From contig JACKCT010000004.1 in the NCBI GenBank assembly GCA_020633895.1, positions 62,001-126,000 on the forward strand: DNA of 64,000 bases, in the 5' to 3' direction. Shown one piece after another: positions 53,921 through 62,630 of this stretch. This stretch comes from Deltaproteobacteria bacterium (GTDB lineage: Bacteria; Lernaellota; Lernaellaia; JACKCT01). Position 1 is the stretch's first letter. Each line of letters begins with the position of its first letter. The translations under genes were made by a program, and so were the position numbers. Below the pieces are notes generated by a model, which searched no databases, had not been told where the DNA came from, and saw only the letters and a program-made list of their open reading frames with translations.

Positions 53921-54121
53921 GTGCCACACTTTCGCGACGCCGAAGGCGGAGAGAAGGTGTGAACTCTCAGAACCGCACTCGACCTTTCAGAGCCCCGAAC
54001 GGTAGTGAGGGGTCAAATTCGACCGCCGTCTCTAAGAAGTCACGACCTAACAGAGCCCCGACCGTCAGGGAGGGATTGTCGAGCGTTTCGAATCATCGAA
54101 GGATTTGGACCGCTTACTGAC
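53921..54121. repeat. Composite intergenic repeat cluster (hairpin plus copies C and D)
   Basis: This fills the middle of the 399-bp gap between mtaB and the TonB receptor gene. A hairpin repeat (53925-53961, CACACTTTC / GAAGGTGTG) shares GGGTGCCACACTTTCrCGA with the element at 30343. Copy C (53988-54016) and copy D (54048-54121) are the same 29-bp and 74-bp units as at 50 kb, here in direct orientation. The rest of the gap shows a small stem at 53826-53842 (GGATACC / GGTATCC) and no gene. Confidence 0.8.
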
Positions 54122-54209
54122 CAACCTGCGCCAAGGCTACAGCCCGACAAGTGCGCGCGCCTCCGAAACTCCAGTCGCGAAAAAAAGCCGCAACCCTCGA
54201 ACCGCACCC

Positions 54210-56204
54210 CTAGAACATGATTCTGATGCCGCCGTGCAGGAAGAAGCCGGGCATAACGTAGGATTCGGTCGTTGCGTAGTCCATATCCGCCGCGTTGCGC
54301 GCGGTCAGATCCAGGACCATCTGATCGCGATAGTTGTAGAAGACGCGGCCGTGCACCAGGACATAGCCGTCGATCGGATCGATGCTGTCGTCCAGAATCG
54401 AAGCCGGTGATTCCTGCGGTCCGGCGCCGGTAACGCCCACCGCGCCGCCGAAGCCCGACTCGTGCTGATAGCCGATCAGGGCGTTATAGCGCTGGTCAGG
54501 CACATAGGTCGCGTCGCTGATGTCGTCGGGGGCGTTGTCGTCCACCTCGAAACGGGCCGTCATGAAGGTGTAGTCGAAGCGGGCGTAGAAACGCTCCCAG
54601 GGTTGGGCGGTCAGCCCCAGGGTCACGCCCGTGACCGTGCTCTGCCCGTTGTTGGTCAGAAGTCCGTATTCGCCGGCGGTCGGGTCAAAGACGCGCCGGA
54701 TGACGTCCTGGGTCTGCGTGTAGAAGAGGGTCAGTTCCGGGCGGATGTTGTTGGCAAATTCCTGGTGATAGCCGACCTCGGCATTGGTCATGGACTCGGG
54801 ATCGAGCTGGTTGTTGCCGAAGGTGCCGGTCAACTCGTCCAGGGTCGGAAAGCGGGAGGCCACCGAGCCCGAGGCGTGGAAAAACGCTCCGATCACCGGG
54901 CCGACGAGGACGCCGCCGTAGGCGTTGGTCGCGCTCTGGTCGTCGATGTCGTCGCTGCTTTCGAGCAGGTCATACGTCACCGTGTCCATCGACGCGCCGC
55001 CGGAGAGCGCGAGGACCGGGAGAGGGCGGATGTCGTCCTCGGCCGAGAAGCGCATCGTGGTGAAATCGCGATTGCGATGATTGGCGGATTGGAGCCAGGT
55101 TTCGGTTTGGTCGCGGATGATCTCGGCGCCCAGGCGCAGGCGCGACCATTTGCCGGCGTCGAACGTCGGCAGGAGGCGTCCGCCGAAACGCAGATTCTTT
55201 TCGAACTCCTCGAGCGTCAGGTTCTCGTCCTCGGTTTCCGGTCCCAGGTAGTCCTCGGTGCGTAGCGAGTTTTCCGTGACATAGCCGATCGCCCGCACCT
55301 CGACCCACTCGGCCGGTTGAGACAGGACGTTGATCTGCCCTGTCGCCCGGCGTCGATAGCCGATGCGGTAGGTCACGCGGCCCGTGTCGTCCAAGGAGCG
55401 GGGAATGCCGCCCGAGTCTTCCTCGTACGAGCCGCCGGTGTACACGTCGATAACGTTGTCGAATTCCAAGCCGGTCCGGCCACGGAAATTGTCTCGGCGC
55501 CGGTCGGAGTTTTCTCGAAGGCCGCCGGTTTCCTGATCCGATTCGTATTCGCCCTCGTCGAACTGGTTGGAGACCATGAACCCTTCGCGCTCGTCGTGGT
55601 TGGCGGCGCCGTAGTAATTGAGCACTCCGGCCGTATCGCCGAACCAGAGGCCGTAGTCCAGATTGCGGGCGTTGCCGAAATCGGTGGCAAACTCGGCGGA
55701 GAACTTGTCGTCGACGCGCCGGGTCAACACCTCGACCACGCCGCCGCCCGAATTGGGGCCGTAGCGCCCGGACTTGGGTCCGCTGGTGACACGCACCAGG
55801 GCGACCTGGTTGATGGTGATCCGGGTCAGATCGGTAGTGCCGTGCAGGCCGTTGGTGACGGGTACGCCGTCGACGAGGATGCGGATCGACCGGGGGTCAT
55901 TTCCCCGAAGGCGAAGGTAGGATTCCTGGCGGGCGGGGCGGATGTCGCCCACGTTGACATAGCCGCCGACGACCATTTGCAACAGGTCGGCCAGGTCTTG
56001 GGCGCCGAGGGCCTCGATTTCCTCCGGGCCGTACTCGCGCACCGAGCCGATGGACTCGACCACGGCGTCCCCGGCGCCGTCGAGCACCCGGGCGGCGGCA
56101 AAGTCGCTGTAACTGCGTTCGACCTGCGCGTGGGCCGGTTCGAACCATGCGAGGACCGCGGCCAAGCCCATCGCAACGGCCAGTAAAACACGTGGGGCGC
56201 CCAT
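54210..56204 (-). CDS. TonB-dependent outer-membrane receptor
   Basis: A 664-residue exported receptor. The signal peptide ends A-H-A-Q (about 27). The plug domain (about 45-155) has I-R-I-L-V-D-G-V-P-V-T and the G-P-x-S-G-R-Y-G-P-N-S-G-G-G-V-V-E-V loop. The C-terminal barrel ends in Phe (G-I-R-I-M-F). The small size and plug resemble BtuB/vitamin- or metal-type receptors; the ligand is unknown and no TonB, ExbBD or uptake ABC gene is adjacent. The start at 56204 has GGGAGGG upstream. Confidence 0.88.
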   Translation of the reverse strand: MGAPRVLLAVAMGLAAVLAWFEPAHAQVERSYSDFAAARVLDGAGDAVVESIGSVREYGPEEIEALGAQDLADLLQMVVGGYVNVGDIRPARQESYLRLRGNDPRSIRILVDGVPVTNGLHGTTDLTRITINQVALVRVTSGPKSGRYGPNSGGGVVEVLTRRVDDKFSAEFATDFGNARNLDYGLWFGDTAGVLNYYGAANHDEREGFMVSNQFDEGEYESDQETGGLRENSDRRRDNFRGRTGLEFDNVIDVYTGGSYEEDSGGIPRSLDDTGRVTYRIGYRRRATGQINVLSQPAEWVEVRAIGYVTENSLRTEDYLGPETEDENLTLEEFEKNLRFGGRLLPTFDAGKWSRLRLGAEIIRDQTETWLQSANHRNRDFTTMRFSAEDDIRPLPVLALSGGASMDTVTYDLLESSDDIDDQSATNAYGGVLVGPVIGAFFHASGSVASRFPTLDELTGTFGNNQLDPESMTNAEVGYHQEFANNIRPELTLFYTQTQDVIRRVFDPTAGEYGLLTNNGQSTVTGVTLGLTAQPWERFYARFDYTFMTARFEVDDNAPDDISDATYVPDQRYNALIGYQHESGFGGAVGVTGAGPQESPASILDDSIDPIDGYVLVHGRVFYNYRDQMVLDLTARNAADMDYATTESYVMPGFFLHGGIRIMF

Positions 56205-56332
56205 GCACCCTCCCTCTGGTTCAATGGTCACGGTTATAGGCGATCCAAGGCGGGGTGCGCAAGCGTACCGCGCCAAAGTCCTTCTCGACAAAACTTTGGA
56301 AAGTCCTTAGATTTTTGAGAGTTTTTCCAATC

Positions 56333-56360
56333 TTGCGCGGCGAGGCGGAATGCGTATAAT
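56333..56360 (+). promoter_or_regulatory. Promoter of tRNA-Thr
   Basis: TTGCGC (56333-56338), a 16-bp spacer, and consensus TATAAT (56355-56360), followed by the GC-rich GCCGCGCG discriminator expected of a growth-rate-controlled stable RNA promoter. Confidence 0.8.
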
Positions 56361-56394
56361 GCCGCGCGTTGAGCGTTTGAGCCCGCTTCGATTC

Positions 56395-56467
56395 GCCACA
56401 GTAGCTCAGATGGTAGAGCAGTTGATTCGTAATCATCAGGTCGGGGGTTCGATTCCCTCCTGTGGCT
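56395..56467 (+). tRNA. tRNA-Thr (anticodon CGT)
   Basis: A 73-nt cloverleaf: acceptor GCCACAG / CTGTGGC, D-arm GCTC...GAGC, anticodon loop TTCGTAA with CGT at 56428-56430, and T-loop GTTCGATTC. It reads ACG codons. CCA is not encoded. One T-T mismatch lies in the anticodon stem. It has its own promoter and terminator. Confidence 0.96.
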
Positions 56468-56496
56468 ATCACCCTGCTTGAATTCGCCAACGCCGG

Positions 56497-56520
56497 CCGC
56501 CGGGAACTCCCCGGCGGTTT
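56497..56520 (+). terminator. Terminator after tRNA-Thr
   Basis: CCGCCGGG / CCCGGCGG stem with an AACTC loop, then TTT. Confidence 0.65.
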
Positions 56521-56615
56521 GACGTTTCACCCCAAACGTCCATCATGGAACGAGATTGATGCGGTTCACGGCGCGGCGCGGCCCTCGGCCGTCCTAGTCC
56601 CCAGGAGACCTCCCC

Positions 56616-59018
56616 ATGGCTAAACGGCGAGCGACCAGCGTGTCCTCCCAACGCCTGTCGCTTTCGCGCAAGGGAAACTCGCGTCTGGGCGTTTGGGTGC
56701 GTCGGCTGCTGTGGATCGCCATGGAAATCGCCTTCGTCGGCGCCCTGATCGTCGCCGTCGCCTGCGCCGCCTACGCTTACCGAATTACCGATCAGATCAC
56801 CGAACGCTTCGAAGGCAAACGCTGGAAAGTACCTAGCCGCGTCTATTCCGACCTGTTGACTGTTTTGCCCGGAGATTCACTGGGCGAGATCGGCCTCGTC
56901 CCGCGTCTGCAACGATTGAGCTATCAGGACACCAAGGCGGCGACGCTGAGCCCCGGCGAGTATCGTGTCACGCCCGAGGCGATTGACGTATTTCTGCGTG
57001 ATTTTCTCTACCCATGGGAGCGGGCCAAGGGCTATTGGCTGCGGATCGAGCGGCAGGGCGGGACGGTCAAACGGCTGCTGGACGTCGCCCAGAGTCGCGA
57101 ACTACCGTCGGCGGAGATCGAACCGGAACTGATCGCGCGCTTTTTCGGCGACCACCAGGAAGATCGCGACCTGGTCGCCATCGAAGACGTCAGCCCCCAT
57201 CTGCTCAACGCCATCGTGTCCATCGAGGACAAGCGCTTTTATCACCACTTCGGCTTCGATCCGATCGGTTTCACCCGCGCCATGCTCACCAACGTGGTCA
57301 AGATGCGCATGGCCCAGGGCGGCTCCACCCTCACGCAGCAACTCGTCAAAAACTTCTACCTCTCCGCCGAGCAGACCGTCACCCGCAAGGCGAAAGAGGC
57401 CGTCATGGCCTTCGTTTTAGAGCAGATCTACACGAAGGACGCCATCTTCGAGGCGTATCTCAATGAGGTGTATTTCGCCCAGGAAGGGTCCATCAGCGTC
57501 TGCGGCGTGGGGCAGGCGAGTCGGTTCTATTTCGGCGAGGACGTGCGCACCTTGGGGCTGGCCGACTCGGCGCTCCTGGCGGCCATGATCCGCTCCCCCG
57601 CCGGGTACAATCCCAGCACCCGTATGGAAAAGGCCAAAGGGCGCCGGGATTACATCCTCAAGCTGATGCACGAAAACGAGATGATCACCACCGAGCAGTA
57701 CCAGAATGCGCTCGCCGAGCCGGTACAAGTGCTCAAACGCAAGCCGGGCAAGACCGTCGCGCCGTATTTCATCGATTTCCTGCGCAAGGAACTCGATCAG
57801 CGCTACGGCCCGGATATCCTCATCAGCGAAGGCCTGTCCATTTTCACGACCCTGGACGTCCAGACGCAACGAAACGCGGAAAGCGCGCTCAAGGACGGTC
57901 TGATTCAACTGGAAAAGGACTATCCCAAACTCGTGGGCAAGGGTAAGGACCCGGTGCAGGGGGCGATCGTGGTGATCCAGCCACAGACCGGGTACATCCG
58001 GGCCATGGTCGGCGGGCGCAACTACTACGAGTCCCAATTCAACCGCGCCACCCAGGCCAAGCGCCAGGTGGGATCGGTCTTCAAGCCTTTTGTCTACGCA
58101 GCGGGCTTCCAGCGGGCATTTGAGGACCGGGACTTCGAGTTCACCCCGGCGACCATCGTGATTGACGAACCGTTCACCCTTAACATTCCCGGCGGCAAGC
58201 CCTGGACGCCCCACAACTACGAACGGGAATACCTGGGCCCGGTGACGGTGCGCAAGGCGTTGGAAAAATCGATGAACGTCCCGACCGTCAAGCTGGCGGT
58301 CAACGTGGGCATCAAGCGGGTTCGGGACACGGCCCAGGCCATGGGCATCGAGACGCCGCTGGAGGAATATCCGTCCATCTCCCTGGGCGCGGCGGATCTG
58401 GCTCCCCTTGAAGTCGCCAGTGCCTACAGTACACTGGCAAACCAGGGGACACATGCCGAGCCGTTGGCGGTTCGGGACATTGTGGATGCCCAAGGCAATG
58501 TGCTGGAGAAAAAACCGGTGCGCATTCAGCGGGTGCTCTCGCCCGAGGCGGCGTATCTGACGACCAGCCTGCTGGAAGGCGTCATCAACCGAGGAACCGG
58601 CGCTCGGGCCCGGGGTCTGGGTTTCCGCCATCCGGCGGCGGGCAAAACCGGAACGACCAACGACTACAAGGATGCCTGGTTCGTCGGTTATACACCCAAG
58701 ACCCTGGCCGCGGTCTGGGTCGGCTTCGATGACCACGCCCGGTCGATCAATCTGGCCGGCTCCCGCGCGGCGCTGCCGATCTGGACCCGGTTCATGATTG
58801 AACAGGTCGGCAAGGGTCCGGCGGTGGATTTCGAACGGCCCGAGGATATCATCGTACGCAAGATCGATCCGGAGACGGGGCTGATTCCGGTGTACGATTG
58901 CCCGACGATCATCGACGAAGTCTTCCTTGACGGCACGGAGCCGACCGAGGAATGCGATCTGCACAAGGATTCGATCATCGAGATCTTCAAGAAGAATATT
59001 CTTCCGGAGAAACCGTGA
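56616..59018 (+). CDS. mrcB: Class A penicillin-binding protein, PBP1b type
   Basis: An 800-residue bifunctional murein synthase. The cytoplasmic tail is basic, the transmembrane helix is at about 30-55, and a UB2H-like region lies at about 70-150. The glycosyltransferase domain has catalytic Glu204 in E-D-K-R-F-Y-H-H-F-G. The transpeptidase has S487-V-F-K490, S552-M-N554 and K677-T-G-T. The UB2H-like region suggests activation by an outer-membrane lipoprotein in the manner of LpoB. The next gene overlaps its stop by one base and encodes a lipoprotein, a natural candidate for such a partner. Confidence 0.93.
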   Translation: MAKRRATSVSSQRLSLSRKGNSRLGVWVRRLLWIAMEIAFVGALIVAVACAAYAYRITDQITERFEGKRWKVPSRVYSDLLTVLPGDSLGEIGLVPRLQRLSYQDTKAATLSPGEYRVTPEAIDVFLRDFLYPWERAKGYWLRIERQGGTVKRLLDVAQSRELPSAEIEPELIARFFGDHQEDRDLVAIEDVSPHLLNAIVSIEDKRFYHHFGFDPIGFTRAMLTNVVKMRMAQGGSTLTQQLVKNFYLSAEQTVTRKAKEAVMAFVLEQIYTKDAIFEAYLNEVYFAQEGSISVCGVGQASRFYFGEDVRTLGLADSALLAAMIRSPAGYNPSTRMEKAKGRRDYILKLMHENEMITTEQYQNALAEPVQVLKRKPGKTVAPYFIDFLRKELDQRYGPDILISEGLSIFTTLDVQTQRNAESALKDGLIQLEKDYPKLVGKGKDPVQGAIVVIQPQTGYIRAMVGGRNYYESQFNRATQAKRQVGSVFKPFVYAAGFQRAFEDRDFEFTPATIVIDEPFTLNIPGGKPWTPHNYEREYLGPVTVRKALEKSMNVPTVKLAVNVGIKRVRDTAQAMGIETPLEEYPSISLGAADLAPLEVASAYSTLANQGTHAEPLAVRDIVDAQGNVLEKKPVRIQRVLSPEAAYLTTSLLEGVINRGTGARARGLGFRHPAAGKTGTTNDYKDAWFVGYTPKTLAAVWVGFDDHARSINLAGSRAALPIWTRFMIEQVGKGPAVDFERPEDIIVRKIDPETGLIPVYDCPTIIDEVFLDGTEPTEECDLHKDSIIEIFKKNILPEKP

Positions 59019-59983
59019 TGCATCAAAATCGACATTGGGGATGGGTGACGGCACTGGCGGCGGCTTTGGCGATGGTCATGGCCACGGGATGCACCATCAA
59101 GAACAAAGACGGCGAAGAAGTCTTTCGCCTGAAGGTCGGCGACCGCAACGACGGGGAGGATTCGTCTTCGAAGGACGATGCCGATTCCGCGCCGGATGCG
59201 TCGCTGCCCTCCGATAGCGCCATCGATGACAACCCGGCACCGGCCTCGGATGCGCCCGCCGTCGCGACGGAGACGCCCGCCGAGCCTTGGTGGAAATCCG
59301 ATGACGTCAAGGAGCGCGACTTGTCCGACAGCGGCGAGGGTTATGTCATTTCCGACGACCTGGCCGACGCCCGTTCGGCGGTGAGCGATGCCCGCGACGC
59401 CAACGACGGCATCGATTCCACGGATCTGGCCGATTCGTCAGACGCCGGTTCCGATTCCGGATTTTACGATCCCTCGACCGATTCCGCGCCCGCCGATACC
59501 AAGGTCGCCATGGCCGCGCCGCCCACGGTGAAGGTGCGTTCGGTGGATCGGACCTTGGCGCCGGTCAACGCCGATCTGTGGGGCCGCACCGTCAAGACGC
59601 AGTCCGGAACGTCGGCCACGCCCGCCCGCCGCGCCAGCATGGACAATGTGCAAAAGGCGATTCAGGCCGGGTACGGCACGGCGTATGTGGTGCGTCTGGA
59701 GAAGGCGATTTCGGTGGATCGGTCCAACGGCTACGCCTACTACTTCCTGGCTCGAGGGCGCTTCGAACAGGGCGATTGGAAGGGCGCGCGAGGGTTTGCC
59801 GACAAGTCGGTCCAGTTGCTCGCCGGCGATCCGCAGTTCCGCTCCACGGCGCGGGTGTTGCTGGCCAAATCGCTCAACAACTCCGGCCAGATTGCCGAGG
59901 CCGCCCGCGAGGCGCAAAAAGCCGCCGAGGAAGATCCGAACAACACCGAGGCCCGTGTCCTGGCGTTGCGTTTGTCCGAATAA
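59018..59983 (+). CDS. Lipoprotein with disordered Asp/Ser linker and TPR-like domain
   Basis: A 321-residue lipoprotein (lipobox M-A-T-G-C25). Residues 30-200 are a low-complexity Asp/Ser/Ala/Pro linker that could span the periplasm; residues 205-320 hold two to three TPR-like helical pairs (for example Y-A-Y-Y-F-L-A-R-G-R-F-E-Q-G-D-W). The ATG overlaps the PBP1b stop (TGATG). This layout matches the architecture of LpoA/LpoB-type PBP activators (lipid anchor, disordered linker, globular domain) without detectable sequence match, so that role is inference. Confidence 0.7.
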   Translation: MHQNRHWGWVTALAAALAMVMATGCTIKNKDGEEVFRLKVGDRNDGEDSSSKDDADSAPDASLPSDSAIDDNPAPASDAPAVATETPAEPWWKSDDVKERDLSDSGEGYVISDDLADARSAVSDARDANDGIDSTDLADSSDAGSDSGFYDPSTDSAPADTKVAMAAPPTVKVRSVDRTLAPVNADLWGRTVKTQSGTSATPARRASMDNVQKAIQAGYGTAYVVRLEKAISVDRSNGYAYYFLARGRFEQGDWKGARGFADKSVQLLAGDPQFRSTARVLLAKSLNNSGQIAEAAREAQKAAEEDPNNTEARVLALRLSE

Positions 59984-60068
59984 CGTCATTCATGAGACCT
60001 TGACGGGGTTGCAGGCGACTGCAACCCTTTTGTCTGCCCAGGGGGCGAAACCGAAAGCGTAAGGGGAC

Positions 60069-62630
60069 ATGGCCAAGATCAACACGAAAAAATACGAGGT
60101 GCCCGCCGCGAAACTGCGTTGGCGCTGTGACGAGCAATCGGTTCCCTTCGCCTCGACCAAGGAGGTGGAGGCCGGCGACAAGGTCATCGGTCAGGACCGG
60201 GCCGTGGAAGCCCTGGAAGTGGGCCTGACGATGCGCGCGCCGGGTTTCAACGTCTTCGTCTCGGGGCCCGCCGGAACCTGCAAACTCTCCAGCGTGCGCA
60301 AAATCCTCGACCAACTGCCCGCCAAGAAACGGCCGGGCCAGGACATCGTCTATCTCAACAACTTCACGAACCCCCGCGAGCCCATGGCCGCCAAGCTGCC
60401 GGCCGGCGACGGCGCGCGCCTCAAAAAAGAGATGCGCCATTTCGTCGAGGAGCTCAAAAGCTCGGTCCCCAGCCTTTTCGATCACAAGGAATACAAGGCC
60501 CGGCGCGACGAGTTGCTCGGCGAATACCGACAACGCCAACGCACTCTGTTTCGCGAGTTGGAGCAGGAGATTCGCGATCGCGGTTTCGCGATGGTGCAGG
60601 TTCAGATGGGGCAGTTCACCCGCCCGGCGATCCTGCCGTTGATCGAAAACCAGCCGACGCCCTTCGAGCAACTTGAGCAGGCCACGGAAAACGGCAATTT
60701 CCCGCGAACCCGCCTGGAGCAACTACAGGAACGCCAGCAGGAGTTGCAAGGCCGCCTGGAAGCGGTGATGAAGGAAGCGCGGGGCCTGGACCGGGAGGTG
60801 CGCGACAAAGTCCGGGAACTGGAACGCACCCTGGCCGCCGCCATGCTCGAAGGCATGGTCGATGAACTACGCGGCCGCTTCACCCACGAAAAGCTCGTCG
60901 ATTATTTCGACCGGATGCGCGAGTTCACCCTGGAGAATCTGGATCGCTTCAAGGGCGACGACGAGACCGAGGCCGCCAACCCTTTCGCCGCGTTCGCCGG
61001 GCAAATGGGACCGGAGACCGACCCGTTTCTGGAATGGGAAGTCAATGTCCTGGTCGACAATTCGGGCGACGGCCACAAGCCGGTCATCGTCGAGAACTCG
61101 CCGACGTACTCCAACCTGTTCGGCACCATCGAAAAGGTCGTCACGCGCACCGGCCAATGGGCGACGGATTTCACCAAGCTGCGCGCCGGGAGCATCCTGC
61201 GGGCCGACGGCGGCTACATCGTCTTCAACATCCTGGACGCGATCACCGAGCCGGGCGTGTGGAAGACCCTCAAGCGCCTGATCAAGACCCGCGAATTCCA
61301 GTTGGAGACCTACGACGCGTTTTGGTTCTTTATGAACTCCGGCATCAAGCCCGAGCCCATCGAGATCGACGTGAAGTTCATCGTCGTGGGCGAGCCGTCG
61401 CTCTATCACCTGCTCTACGGCGCCGACGAAGACTTCAAAAAGCTGTTCAAGATCCGCGCGGATTTCGAGACGGTGATGCGTCGGACGGATGAGGCGATTC
61501 ATCAGACGGCGCAGTACGTCGCCCGCCTGGTCGACGAAGAAGAACTCCCCGACTTCAACCGCAAGGCCCTGGGTGCGTTGGTCGAGGAAGCGGTGCGCAT
61601 GGCCGGTCGCCAGGACAAGCTCACGACGCGGTTCTCCGAGTTGGCGGATCTGGTGCGCGAGGCGGCCTATTGGGCCAACAAAACCAACCGCAAGACGGTC
61701 ACGGACACGCACGTTCACCGGGCGCTGGAATCCCGCCAGCGGCGGGACAACCTTTATGAAGACCGCATCCGCGAACTCATCGACGACGGCAAGCTGCTCA
61801 TCTCGGTGGAAGGCGACAAAGTCGGCCAGGTCAATGGTCTGGCCGTTTATCAGATCGCCGGGTACGCCTTCGCCAAGCCGACGCGCGTGACGGTGAAGAT
61901 CGGATTCGGGCGCTCCGGACTCATCAACATCGAGCGCGAAGCCAAACTTTCGGGCAAAACCTACGACAAAGGCCTGCTGCTGCTCGCCGGTTTTCTGCGC
62001 GGGAGATATGCGCAAAACAAGCCGATCTCGTTGGAGGCGTCCATCGCCTTCGAGCAATCCTACGGCGGCGTGGACGGCGATTCGGCCAGCTCCACCGAGG
62101 CGTTCGCGCTGCTCTCGGCGCTATCCAACGTGCCGCTCAAGCAGTCGGTGGCCGTGACAGGTTCGATCAACCAAAACGGCGAAATTCAACCCATCGGCGG
62201 CGTGAACGAAAAGATCGAAGGCTTCTATCTGACCTGCAAGGCGCGGGGGCTGAGCGGCGAGCAGGGGGTCATCATCCCGACGCAGAACGTCAACGACCTC
62301 ATGCTCCCCCACGATCTCGTCAGGGACGTGCGCAAGGGAAAATTCAAGATCTGGGCGATCCGCGACGTGGACGAGGGCCTGGAAATCCTCACCGGCCAGG
62401 CCGCCGGCAAGCGGGACGAAAAAGGCCGCTATCCGGAAGGTTCGATCAACTCCCGGGTCGATCTGCGCATCTACCGGCTGGCCAAGGCGTTGCAGGAATT
62501 CGGCAAGGATAAGAAAACGCAGCACGCCAAACTCGCCGAAACGAAGCAAACGGACAACGGCGGCGCTCCTCCCAAAAGCCCGGATAAACCCGGCGACAAA
62601 GTCCCCCCCGAAGACGGCGACGGAAAATGA
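60069..62630 (+). CDS. Lon-like protease, YcbZ/LonB type, degenerate P-loop
   Basis: An 853-residue protein. It has a Lon-B-like N-terminal AAA region whose Walker A is altered (G66-P-A-G-T-C71-K72-L73 instead of GxxGxGK[ST]), a helical insert (about 115-290), and a C-terminal Lon proteolytic domain. The catalytic dyad is Ser672 (D-G-D-S-A-S-S) and Lys715 (G-G-V-N-E-K-I-E-G), 43 residues apart as in Lon. An intact protease with a damaged ATP site suggests ATP-independent or regulated proteolysis. The stop overlaps the next start by 4 bp. Confidence 0.88.
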   Translation: MAKINTKKYEVPAAKLRWRCDEQSVPFASTKEVEAGDKVIGQDRAVEALEVGLTMRAPGFNVFVSGPAGTCKLSSVRKILDQLPAKKRPGQDIVYLNNFTNPREPMAAKLPAGDGARLKKEMRHFVEELKSSVPSLFDHKEYKARRDELLGEYRQRQRTLFRELEQEIRDRGFAMVQVQMGQFTRPAILPLIENQPTPFEQLEQATENGNFPRTRLEQLQERQQELQGRLEAVMKEARGLDREVRDKVRELERTLAAAMLEGMVDELRGRFTHEKLVDYFDRMREFTLENLDRFKGDDETEAANPFAAFAGQMGPETDPFLEWEVNVLVDNSGDGHKPVIVENSPTYSNLFGTIEKVVTRTGQWATDFTKLRAGSILRADGGYIVFNILDAITEPGVWKTLKRLIKTREFQLETYDAFWFFMNSGIKPEPIEIDVKFIVVGEPSLYHLLYGADEDFKKLFKIRADFETVMRRTDEAIHQTAQYVARLVDEEELPDFNRKALGALVEEAVRMAGRQDKLTTRFSELADLVREAAYWANKTNRKTVTDTHVHRALESRQRRDNLYEDRIRELIDDGKLLISVEGDKVGQVNGLAVYQIAGYAFAKPTRVTVKIGFGRSGLINIEREAKLSGKTYDKGLLLLAGFLRGRYAQNKPISLEASIAFEQSYGGVDGDSASSTEAFALLSALSNVPLKQSVAVTGSINQNGEIQPIGGVNEKIEGFYLTCKARGLSGEQGVIIPTQNVNDLMLPHDLVRDVRKGKFKIWAIRDVDEGLEILTGQAAGKRDEKGRYPEGSINSRVDLRIYRLAKALQEFGKDKKTQHAKLAETKQTDNGGAPPKSPDKPGDKVPPEDGDGK

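Noticed and set aside
57417-59054. 545-codon open frame antisense to PBP1b
   Set aside because: Same codon-bias shadow; the sense strand has all class A PBP motifs.
60867-62057. 396-codon open frame antisense to the Lon-like protease gene
   Set aside because: No recognisable domain; it is a shadow of the protease coding strand.
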